NCBI GenBank assembly: GCA_030746455.1
Contig: JASLMQ010000824.1
Coordinates: 1-7,096, forward strand
Length of the DNA: 7,096 bases
Source: Candidatus Latescibacterota bacterium
Lineage (GTDB): Bacteria > Latescibacterota > UBA2968 > GCA-2709665
Reading direction: 5' to 3'
This document shows, piece after piece, positions 1-5,839 of this stretch. Each line of letters starts with the position of its first letter. Within the stretch, counting starts at the first letter, position 1. The position numbers were made by a program, and so were the translations under genes. Below the pieces are notes generated by a model that saw only the letters and a program-made list of their open reading frames with translations, was not told the origin of the DNA and ran no database searches.

Positions 1-23
1 TGGGGCGTGGCCTGACGCTTCAT
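1..23 (-). CDS. Possible start of a further minus-strand gene (partial)
   Basis: An ATG on the minus strand at 23-21 opens a frame without stops to the window edge, reading MKRQATP. It begins 25 nt after the stop of the sialidase-like gene, a spacing that would suit another operon member. The Shine-Dalgarno support is weak: only GGG lies directly before the ATG, and a GAGGT is too far upstream. Seven codons cannot identify a product, so this is only a candidate that the neighbouring sequence must confirm. Confidence 0.22.
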
Positions 24-48
24 CCCGTTGCAGTGGAGATTACCTCAC

Positions 49-1389
49 CTACTCGAATTTCCAAACGCCTGGATACTCGGCATCATACTGCGCCTCGGCG
101 TAGTAGACCGCCGTGGCGTCGAAGTCGTCTGGCGTCATACGATATCCCCCGTAGTCCGGGTCGTTGCTCATGAGGGCGGCCGAGCAAACCCGGTGGACGA
201 GGGCCTGCATCCTGCCGCCCGCGTGCGGCAGCAGCTTGGGCATGTCCACGATGGGATGGTGCTCGACCGTGATGGGTACGCCCGACTCGATCGCGTCGAA
301 GACCACACGCCGGTTGCTCAGCCTGAAGTTGTCGTCGGGGTCCACGTCCCAGATGTACAGGGGATTGCGGTTCAGAGGCGTGTCCTTCACCGTGCGATGA
401 GGCGTGCCGTCGTAGTCCCTCGTGAGCAGGCGCAGCACGCCGTCGGGGCACGTGAACACCGTCATGGGGGTACGGTTCTGGTTGCTCGAGCCGGGACCGA
501 ACTGCACGGTCGGCGCCTTGATGAACGGATCGTCGCACCGCATCCACGCGATGGGATTCTCGGTCGACGGACGGGCAGCGATGATCCAGCTGTCCTGGTA
601 CCGAGCGACGGTCGGCTCGAAGATCGCCTCCTCGATGAAGGGCCCCGTCTCCACCCATTCGTAGAGCCCGCTTTCGGCGTTGTACCGATACCGGCACGGC
701 GCGATGCCTCCCTTGCCGAAGGCCTTGCAGTCGATCCACTCCGTACAGTCGTCATTGGCCGGAATAGGTGACGAATAGGGGTTGTTCATCAGGGTAGCAT
801 CGACCGCACAGCGACGATCCCCTACCTCGTACCCAACCTGGCGCATGTCGCCCATCGGCGCGATGACCTCGATGTCGTCACCCGTGTCGTTGAGCCGGAG
901 CTGCAGCCACTCCACGCCCTGTGAAGCTTCGTGCAGCTCAGGATGCTTTCTGTCGACGTACCAGACCAGATACTCTCGGTTCGGGTCGAACATGCGCGCG
1001 CACCGCCGCCACATCACGGCGAACACGTTGGCGTGAGGTGGGGTCTTGCCATCGATGAGGGCACCCTTGGGAACGCCGAACCCCGTGAAGTGACCGTGCT
1101 GCCGCACGTGCCGGCTGCCGTCGCCGAGGGGGTCCCAGTCGTCAACAGACTTGACGATATGTCCCTCGTTGACCTTCGGGCCGTCGTACGCACCGTCACG
1201 GATTTCGTACACGCCGCTGCGTGCGTCGTCCACCCCCAGGAAGCGCAGGGTGGACACCAGCAGCATGAAGCGGTCGCGGCTGAGCTGCAGTCCGTTCGGG
1301 TGCGCCGGAGCAATGCCTTCCGCGCGCGTGTCGCCCGGCAGCGTGCACTCATGGATCAGTTTGCCCCTGTGTTCGATGCGTTCGATCAT
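49..1389 (-). CDS. Sialidase-like (BNR/beta-propeller) protein
   Basis: A 446-residue protein that I place only at fold level, as a sialidase/glycosyl-hydrolase-like beta-propeller. Supporting stretches are HPNGLQLSRDR (30-40), typical of the first blade of environmental sialidase-like proteins, and FEPTVARYQDSWIIAARPS (257-275), which resembles the sialidase blade motif E-P-x-x-x-x-x-x-D-G. The chain is rich in Asp, Trp and Tyr and ends with VWKFE. No canonical Asp-box and no signal peptide or membrane segment is visible, so a cytoplasmic location is likely. An upstream in-frame extension of 59 residues is Arg/Pro/Gly-rich and antisense-like over the Nudix gene, so I start at ATG 1389, which has GGAG/GGCGG just upstream. 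This ATG overlaps the Nudix stop (ATGA), implying translational coupling. Substrate and catalytic activity are unknown; a non-catalytic carbohydrate-binding role is equally possible. Confidence 0.78.
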   Translation of the reverse strand: MIERIEHRGKLIHECTLPGDTRAEGIAPAHPNGLQLSRDRFMLLVSTLRFLGVDDARSGVYEIRDGAYDGPKVNEGHIVKSVDDWDPLGDGSRHVRQHGHFTGFGVPKGALIDGKTPPHANVFAVMWRRCARMFDPNREYLVWYVDRKHPELHEASQGVEWLQLRLNDTGDDIEVIAPMGDMRQVGYEVGDRRCAVDATLMNNPYSSPIPANDDCTEWIDCKAFGKGGIAPCRYRYNAESGLYEWVETGPFIEEAIFEPTVARYQDSWIIAARPSTENPIAWMRCDDPFIKAPTVQFGPGSSNQNRTPMTVFTCPDGVLRLLTRDYDGTPHRTVKDTPLNRNPLYIWDVDPDDNFRLSNRRVVFDAIESGVPITVEHHPIVDMPKLLPHAGGRMQALVHRVCSAALMSNDPDYGGYRMTPDDFDATAVYYAEAQYDAEYPGVWKFE

Positions 1390-1886
1390 CCGCCGTCTCC
1401 GCGTGGGAGCGCTGAATCCAGCTCCAGTGCGCGTTCGAGCAGCATCTCTGCCTTGGGATCGTCGCGACCCCAGAAGAGCGCGTCCAGGAACGCCTCGGGG
1501 GGGACCAGGCGCCGCTGCTGGACCTCGTGAACCGGGTCGAAGGCATCTTCCAGGGTCACGCGACACCAGTAGAAGTCGTGGTACTCAGTCCCGCCATCCG
1601 AATCGTGGGCCCGCTGGGCACCCAACCGCTCCAGGGCGTGCACCTCTGCCGCCGCTTCCTCCAGGAGCTCGCGGGTCAGGGCCTCTTCCGGGGTCTCTCC
1701 GGCCTCGATCCCCCCACCGGGGAGCCAGAACCCCGGGTCTCCGGGACCGCCGCCGACAAGAAGCATCTTCCCTTCTTGCGTGAAGGCCAGGGCGTAGACC
1801 CGTGCCGGGGCGACGTCCGTTTCACCGACCCACGTGAAGGTGATCGTTCGCCCCCTGTGGTGCCATTGGTGCTCGAGCTCGCGCAC
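1386..1886 (-). CDS. Nudix hydrolase
   Basis: A 166-residue Nudix hydrolase, a family that cleaves nucleoside diphosphates linked to another moiety. The Nudix box is visible at 58-80: G58, E64, R72-E73, E76-E77. It matches G-x5-E-x7-R-E-U-x-E-E-x-G-U except that the final Gly is Ala79; the metal-binding Glu residues are intact. LLVGGGPGDPGFWLPGG just before the box forms the usual strand and loop. I start at GTG 1886, which has AAGG 8 nt upstream. The frame stays open further upstream to 2012, but that part translates the CACG repeat and is unlikely to be protein. No in-frame ATG exists before the core strand. The stop overlaps the next gene's ATG. The substrate cannot be read from the motif; a nucleotide-sugar or house-cleaning role is possible. 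Confidence 0.85.
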   Translation of the reverse strand: MRELEHQWHHRGRTITFTWVGETDVAPARVYALAFTQEGKMLLVGGGPGDPGFWLPGGGIEAGETPEEALTRELLEEAAAEVHALERLGAQRAHDSDGGTEYHDFYWCRVTLEDAFDPVHEVQQRRLVPPEAFLDALFWGRDDPKAEMLLERALELDSALPRGDGG

Positions 1887-1894
1887 TGGATTGG

Positions 1895-1898
1895 CCTT
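1895..1898 (-). promoter_or_regulatory. Ribosome binding site deciding the Nudix GTG start
   Basis: AAGG on the minus strand lies 8 nt before the GTG at 1886. It is the only reasonable Shine-Dalgarno near a start codon that keeps the whole Nudix fold and excludes the repeat-derived N-terminus. Confidence 0.5.
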
Positions 1899-1915
1899 GC
1901 GAAAACAGAACCTCA

Positions 1916-1945
1916 CCACGGATGAACACGGATGTACACCGATAG
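1916..1945 (+). repeat. Left array of three 10-bp CACGGATG units
   Basis: Three consecutive decamers are visible: CCACGGATGA, ACACGGATGT and ACACCGATAG. The first two differ at only two positions and the third is more diverged. The 10-bp period puts each CACG on the same face of the helix. Confidence 0.75.
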
Positions 1946-2085
1946 AGATACCCGGGGGCCCGAGCCGAGGGAAGAGGGTCGCGGAACGCCTGCGCAGCCC
2001 GGTTCCGTCCAACGCTCAGGCCTGAATGCATCACGCCTCCCTCTCTGACTCAGAGTCTGGGTCCTCCTCCACCCAGGTGTCTCTT

Positions 2086-2112
2086 CCTTTCGTGCTTTTC
2101 GTGTGTTTCGTG
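2086..2112 (-). repeat. Right array of three 9-bp CACGAAA units
   Basis: On the plus strand the units are CCTTTCGTG, CTTTTCGTG and TGTTTCGTG, so each reads CACGAAA or CACGAAAA on the minus strand. The period is 9 bp, unlike the 10-bp left array, but the units share the CACG core and face inward from an identical outer octamer. Confidence 0.75.
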
Positions 2113-2140
2113 GTGACCGGGGTTTGACAGAGCAGAGCAA

Positions 2141-2878
2141 TCATCGCCAGTGGCTCAGGTCGCGATCGATCAGCTCCTCAAGCTCCTCGACATCGGGGCG
2201 GTACATTTCACGCAGCTCATCCATAAGCCCATCGCTCACGTACCTCCCACGATCGGTGCCGAACGTGTCAGGGTTCACATCCTTGTCCAGCATTTGCGGT
2301 CGAAAGGCACTGTCCACCCCGAGGAACGAGAAGAAGCGTTCCAGAAACGCGCCGGGATCGCTGCACAGGTCGTCATAGATCATCACCAGAACCCGTTCCC
2401 TGGGGAAGTGCGCGTAGATGTTCTTCAGGTGCCTCGCATAGAACAGTCCTTCGGCGAACAGACGGTAGAAGGCGTGTCCGTGGTGGTCGAGGATGAAGGC
2501 CAGCTCTCGCCAGCACTCCGGATGCTCCGCGATCCTGCCTTTGAGATACGTCTGCGCCCATCCCAAGAAGATGGTCTCCACCGGATCCCTCAGGATCATG
2601 GTCAGCTGCGCATCGGGCAGATGCCGGGCGATCCGTTCCATCGCGGGACGGTAGACCATGTACGAGTTGCTGAATTCTCCGACCCTGGGTTCCCCGTCGT
2701 ACTCAGCGAAGTAGGTCTGCTCGTACCAATCGAGCCCCTTGTGGTAGCGAACCGTGAAGAAGTTCACATTGTCGTAGTTGTGCAGCGGCACGAAAATCTC
2801 CGGGTGTTCCTTGCAGACCTGCCAAAGCCACGTGGACGCGCACTTCGCGGAGCCTACATGAAAGAAATCAGGGAGCAT
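2141..2878 (-). CDS. Sulfotransferase family protein (PAPS-dependent)
   Basis: A 245-residue cytoplasmic-type sulfotransferase, expected to move sulfate from PAPS to a hydroxyl or amine acceptor. The 5'-phosphosulfate loop lies at 7-20 (HVGSAKCASTWLWQ), with K12 and S15-T16 in the usual places. The 3'-phosphate motif is at 94-107 (MILRDPVETIFLGW), with R97 and P99 kept. The family's conserved Ser eight residues after this Arg is Leu105, and the usual Arg at +5 is Thr102, so cofactor contacts may differ. A later strand, RVLVMIYDDLCSDPGAFLERFFSFLGV, is typical of the family's C-terminal half. The start has GAGGAG just upstream, and the gene follows the BNR_4 gene by 13 nt, so they are probably co-transcribed. 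No transmembrane anchor is present. The acceptor is unknown; glycan or small-molecule sulfation are both possible. Confidence 0.87.
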   Translation of the reverse strand: MLPDFFHVGSAKCASTWLWQVCKEHPEIFVPLHNYDNVNFFTVRYHKGLDWYEQTYFAEYDGEPRVGEFSNSYMVYRPAMERIARHLPDAQLTMILRDPVETIFLGWAQTYLKGRIAEHPECWRELAFILDHHGHAFYRLFAEGLFYARHLKNIYAHFPRERVLVMIYDDLCSDPGAFLERFFSFLGVDSAFRPQMLDKDVNPDTFGTDRGRYVSDGLMDELREMYRPDVEELEELIDRDLSHWR

Positions 2879-2891
2879 CGTTCTCTCCTCT

Positions 2892-4289
2892 CTAGGGCTG
2901 CGTCTCAGATTCGGCTTCTACACGCACCCAGTACAGCTCGTTGTCGATGGTCTCCCCTTCGTGCGCGTACCGCGATTCCCCAAGCGTGTACAGGAATGAC
3001 GGTCGGGTGCCGGCCGGGATCGGGTGGGAACTGTTGGCGCGCTCGATCGACGGTAGGACCTGGCCCTTCGCGGGATCGAACTCAAGCACATCGCGCGACG
3101 TGAACGTCTCGCCGTAGTCGGAGGACTCGAGCCACACGATGCGAGAGATCTCGACGTGGTCGCGCAGCCAGTAGAAGGGCAATCCATGTATGCCGGGGCT
3201 CCAGTTCGCATCCGGGTGGTCCAGAGGGACGATCTCGCCCAGAATGCACAGGACGTCGTCCGCCGTCATCACCATCTTGAAGGAGTACATCGCCCAGCCG
3301 GGCCAGTGCTTCTCCACGGTCTCATGCAGCGGCAGTCCACGCCATCCCCCCTCATCTCGCGGCGTCACCAGAGAGACCCGGCAAGGCGTGGGCGTGTGGC
3401 GCACGTAACCGACGTACGGCCGACCTTCCGAGTCGACAACCTGACCACAATGCTCGATACCGGGCTTTGGGTTATCGCTCTCGCCCTCATCCAGCAGGTC
3501 AACGGTGTCCGAGGTCCCCGGCAGCGCGATTGGCGTGCCGTCGGCCTTCTGCCAGGTGCGGCCGAAGTCGTGAGATCGCATGTAGCCCACGGCCTGGTAT
3601 CTGCCGGACACGTCGCGCGGATGCTCGCCCGCTTCGGGCTTGCGACTCAGGAAGAAGGCCATGCTCATGTGCACTGTCTTCTGCCCCGGCCCCCAGGCCA
3701 TGTCGTTGCTCATGCCGGTGTACCCGGAGAACCGCTCTTGCCGGGCCACGACCAGCCCGTGGCTCTGCCAGACGCCACCGGGAGGCCGCTCCCACAGCTC
3801 CAGGCCTTCGTGGCCTCCGTCCCGGACGGTGAGGTAGAGCGTGTCGTCCGGTCCGCACAGCAACACGGGATAGGTGTTCCGGCCGAAGGACTCGATGGCG
3901 CTCCAGGCCGACGAGTCGTGCGGCCGCAGAGACCGTTGATATTGAAGCGGGGAGTTGTGTCCCCCCATCACCACGTGCAGGAAGCCTTCGCTGTCAGCCG
4001 CAAGCGCGGGCCTAGAATGCTCATCGACGCCCTCGGACAGCACGGCACTGGCGCTCCACTTCCCGGTGTCGTGATCGAGCGTGCGCACCCGAGCGAAATA
4101 TCTCTGGTCGTACGAGTCTTGCCAGGCGAAGTGAGTCTTGCCGGCACGGGAGACGATCTTGTTGCCCACCCCCTGGCTTGCGCGCTCCCCGGCGATCCGG
4201 GAGAGTAAGGCGTCTCCCCGCTCAGGATCGGCGACGGACGGGTCCGCCACATCCAGGGCCGTCATACGGTTGAGAGGCTCTGCCTCCAT
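2892..4289 (-). CDS. BNR_4-type beta-propeller, putative polysaccharide lyase-like
   Basis: A 465-residue BNR-repeat propeller. Two Asp-boxes are visible: SHDFGRTW (239-246) and SSDYGETF (389-396). The N-terminal half carries the BNR_4 pattern: DEHSRPAL (89-96), GFLHVVMGGHNSPLQY (102-117), then TYPVL (139-143) and LYLTVRDGG (151-159). H91 and H111 are 20 residues apart and Y140 and R156 are 16 apart. From memory these equal the spacings of the catalytic His, His, Tyr and Arg of the PL25 ulvan lyase PLSV_3936 (H123, H143, Y188, R204). I therefore suggest a lyase cutting a uronate-containing glycan by beta-elimination, though a binding-only propeller is possible. No signal peptide is seen, which is odd for a polymer-degrading enzyme. 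The start at ATG 4289 has AAGGGG 7 nt upstream and is preferred over the in-frame TTG at 4322. It lies 94 nt downstream of the enolase-family gene and 13 nt before the sulfotransferase. Confidence 0.82.
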   Translation of the reverse strand: MEAEPLNRMTALDVADPSVADPERGDALLSRIAGERASQGVGNKIVSRAGKTHFAWQDSYDQRYFARVRTLDHDTGKWSASAVLSEGVDEHSRPALAADSEGFLHVVMGGHNSPLQYQRSLRPHDSSAWSAIESFGRNTYPVLLCGPDDTLYLTVRDGGHEGLELWERPPGGVWQSHGLVVARQERFSGYTGMSNDMAWGPGQKTVHMSMAFFLSRKPEAGEHPRDVSGRYQAVGYMRSHDFGRTWQKADGTPIALPGTSDTVDLLDEGESDNPKPGIEHCGQVVDSEGRPYVGYVRHTPTPCRVSLVTPRDEGGWRGLPLHETVEKHWPGWAMYSFKMVMTADDVLCILGEIVPLDHPDANWSPGIHGLPFYWLRDHVEISRIVWLESSDYGETFTSRDVLEFDPAKGQVLPSIERANSSHPIPAGTRPSFLYTLGESRYAHEGETIDNELYWVRVEAESETQP

Positions 4290-4296
4290 CTGGTAT

Positions 4297-4302
4297 CCCC
4301 TT
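4297..4302 (-). promoter_or_regulatory. Ribosome binding site deciding the BNR_4 gene start
   Basis: AAGGGG on the minus strand, 7 nt before the ATG at 4289. Neither the in-frame TTG at 4322 nor the ATG at 4265 has a comparable site. Confidence 0.6.
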
Positions 4303-4383
4303 GTCGAATCGTCGAGTGTCAACGCAAGACGTCACCGGTCTTTCCCCACGAGGCCCTTCCCAGCAATACAGCTGAAAGGATTC

Positions 4384-5592
4384 CTAGCAGGCACCGCGCT
4401 CCTGGCGCAGTCGCCGGACTTCGGCCTCCAACTCCTCGCTGCGGACCTCGGCAGCACTCCAGTGGTCGATCGGGCTCTCCGCGGGCTCGTCGCTCACGAC
4501 CACAATGGCGTCCCCTCGCTGGCGCACTTCAGGCTTCAGCCGCGTGCCGATACCCGGACGCTGTGGCGCGTGCAGGAAGCCGTCACGTATGTCCAGGTTC
4601 GGGTCGACGATATCGTTGTACCATCCCTTGTAGTAGGCCGGTACGTGCTCCTGAATCATCGCGTTCGGCGAACTCATGCAGATCTGGGCACACGCGAATA
4701 TATTCACCGGTCCGGTCGCGTCGTGCGGGGCAAAGGGCACCTGGTGCGCCGACGCCAGGATGGCGACCTTGTGTGTTTCCGAAATCCCGCCAGTCCAGAT
4801 CAGGTCCGGCATGACAATGCGCGCCGAGCCGTTCTCAATGAACTGTCGTAGCTGCCAGCGGGTGAGCAGGCGCTCCGAGATGCAGACTGGCGTCCGGGTA
4901 GCCTGCTGGAGCCGCTGGAGCGCCTCCGGGTTGAGCAGAGGCATCAGGTCCTCCTGCCACATCATCTCATACGGCTCCATCGCCTGCGCGATCCGGATCG
5001 CTACCGGCAGCGTCCACTTCCCGTGGCCATCGTTGGCAATCTGCATCTCCATGCCGACCGCTTCCCGGATATCGCGGATAGGGTGCAGCGCCCGATCCAG
5101 GTCCTGGGGAGACAGAAACTGACCGTCGCTGGCAATCGCCAGAGGAATCGTGGGGCCCCCCTTCATCGCGGTAATGCCCTCGTCCAGCAGCTTCCTGGCC
5201 GCCTCGCCAGCCTGGCGGTAGGGCATGCCTGTAGCGTAGACACGGATCCTTCTGCGCACGGCGCCACCCAGGAGCTCATAGATGGGTAGTCCGACCGCCT
5301 GCCCCTTGATGTCCCAGAGCGCCATGTCCAGAGCCGAGATCGCCCGCATCTCGGCGCCGCCGTAGCCGGCGTGGTCGGAGAGGCGGAACATCGCTTCCCA
5401 GTGACGCTCGATTTCGAACGGATCTCGACCGATGAGCAGAGGTCCGAAGTAGTCGTGAATCGCTGCCTGTACCACCGACGGCGCGTAGAAGGTCTCGCCT
5501 AGACCGACGGCATTGGCATCGGTGTGGACCTGTACCCAGATATTGCGCGGGTGTTCGTTGACCCGTATGGTCTCGATCTGCGTTATCTTCAT
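4384..5592 (-). CDS. Enolase superfamily (mandelate racemase/muconate lactonizing) sugar-acid dehydratase-like protein
   Basis: A 402-residue enolase-superfamily enzyme with an N-terminal capping domain (about 1-115) and a barrel (about 118-345). Metal ligands are D188, E214 and E240, spaced 26 and 26, with general-acid/base H290 fifty residues later and D263 as its dyad partner. H190 in N-D-G-H follows D188 by two, the Asp-x-His arrangement of D-galactonate and D-mannonate dehydratases, so dehydration of a sugar acid is the best guess. The spacing equals that of E. coli DgoD (D183, H185, E209, E235, H285, from memory). The second-strand K-x-K of racemases is absent; only K144 remains. Typical motifs are ALDMALWDIKGQAVGLPIYELLGG (87-110). 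A charged C-terminal extension (about 370-402) may form a short coiled coil. The ATG at 5592 has AGGAGG 4 nt upstream, better than the start 27 nt earlier. It heads the minus-strand gene series; the exact substrate is unknown. Confidence 0.9.
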   Translation of the reverse strand: MKITQIETIRVNEHPRNIWVQVHTDANAVGLGETFYAPSVVQAAIHDYFGPLLIGRDPFEIERHWEAMFRLSDHAGYGGAEMRAISALDMALWDIKGQAVGLPIYELLGGAVRRRIRVYATGMPYRQAGEAARKLLDEGITAMKGGPTIPLAIASDGQFLSPQDLDRALHPIRDIREAVGMEMQIANDGHGKWTLPVAIRIAQAMEPYEMMWQEDLMPLLNPEALQRLQQATRTPVCISERLLTRWQLRQFIENGSARIVMPDLIWTGGISETHKVAILASAHQVPFAPHDATGPVNIFACAQICMSSPNAMIQEHVPAYYKGWYNDIVDPNLDIRDGFLHAPQRPGIGTRLKPEVRQRGDAIVVVSDEPAESPIDHWSAAEVRSEELEAEVRRLRQERGAC

Positions 5593-5620
5593 ACAGCCTC
5601 CTGGCTCGCCCCCCAACAAG

Positions 5621-5689
5621 GTACACGCTCAGTATGGCTCAATGTAGCCCTGAACCATTTTCCGAGCAACCCTTCTCATAACCGTGTAC
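5621..5689. promoter_or_regulatory. Candidate operator: inverted GTACACG/CGTGTAC pair
   Basis: The perfect 7-bp inverted repeat has its arms at 5621-5627 and 5683-5689, 62 bp apart centre to centre, close to six helical turns. It lies between the dehydratase start and the divergent promoter, so it could be a looping operator. A 7-bp match over this span can occur by chance. Confidence 0.22.
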
Positions 5690-5714
5690 GGACGCACCTC
5701 AGTTCCTGCGGATC

Positions 5715-5742
5715 TTGACATAGGCCAATCCGCTGGGGTAAT
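5715..5742 (+). promoter_or_regulatory. Putative sigma70 promoter for the Gfo/Idh/MocA gene
   Basis: A perfect -35 TTGACA (5715-5720) is followed after 16 nt by GGTAAT (5737-5742), which matches four of six -10 bases. It lies about 98 nt upstream of the ATG at 5840. The -35 is strong and the -10 moderate. Confidence 0.45.
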
Positions 5743-5826
5743 TGGGTGGTGCGTGAGGCCGAACACTCGGGTTCGGGTCGCTGTTCTCCGGGCTGTCAGT
5801 ACCACGTTGTGTAGACCGTAATCCCT

Positions 5827-5832
5827 GGGAGG
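5827..5832 (+). promoter_or_regulatory. Ribosome binding site of the Gfo/Idh/MocA gene
   Basis: GGGAGG, 7 nt before ATG 5840. It fixes the start just ahead of the first Rossmann strand. Confidence 0.7.
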
Positions 5833-5839
5833 CAGACAC

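Larger units (their letters stand above)
1913..2116. repeat. Composite intergenic repeat element with inverted CACG-rich ends
   Basis: This 204-bp segment fills most of the 254-bp gap between the sulfotransferase stop and the Nudix start. The outer ends are perfect inverted octamers, TCACCACG (1913-1920) and CGTGGTGA (2109-2116). Inside the left end are three 10-bp units (1916-1945) on the CACGGATG theme; inside the right end are three 9-bp units (2086-2112) on the TTTCGTG theme, which reads as CACGAAA on the minus strand. The roughly 140-bp interior has no credible gene. From general knowledge, CACGGATG and CACGAAA arrays recur in intergenic regions of many environmental bacterial genomes. 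I infer a small non-autonomous mobile or structural repeat; no clear target-site duplication is visible. Confidence 0.65.
5593..5839. other. Divergent intergenic region between dehydratase and oxidoreductase genes
   Basis: This 247-bp non-coding stretch separates two outward-reading genes and should hold both promoters. Visible elements are the strong SD (5597-5602) of the minus-strand gene, a sigma70-like promoter for the plus strand (5715-5742), and an inverted pair GTACACG (5621-5627) and CGTGTAC (5683-5689). On the minus strand only weak promoter matches are seen (TTGCTC, 17 nt, TACATT). An open frame across it on the minus strand has no family resemblance. Confidence 0.55.

Noticed and set aside
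28..771. Long plus-strand open frame opposite the sialidase-like gene
   Set aside because: His/Arg/Val-rich composition with no domain resemblance; it mirrors a well-supported minus-strand gene in high-GC DNA.
1390..1566. 59-residue N-terminal extension of the sialidase-like gene
   Set aside because: Arg/Pro/Gly-rich out-of-frame reading of the Nudix coding region; ATG 1389 has a better ribosome binding site and an ATGA overlap.
2046..2056. Short palindrome GACTC-A-GAGTC inside the repeat element
   Set aside because: Five-base arms with a one-base centre are too short to support an operator or hairpin.
1913..2116. CRISPR array
   Set aside because: Units are 9-10 bp, contiguous and without spacers.
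2150..3103. 317-codon plus-strand frame opposite the sulfotransferase and propeller
   Set aside because: It spans two clear minus-strand genes and their junction and has no family motif.
3156..4208. 350-codon plus-strand frame opposite the BNR_4 gene
   Set aside because: Antisense shadow; the minus-strand protein carries Asp-boxes and BNR_4 motifs.
4138..4851. Plus-strand frame across the dehydratase/propeller junction
   Set aside because: It overlaps two supported genes and has no recognisable protein features.
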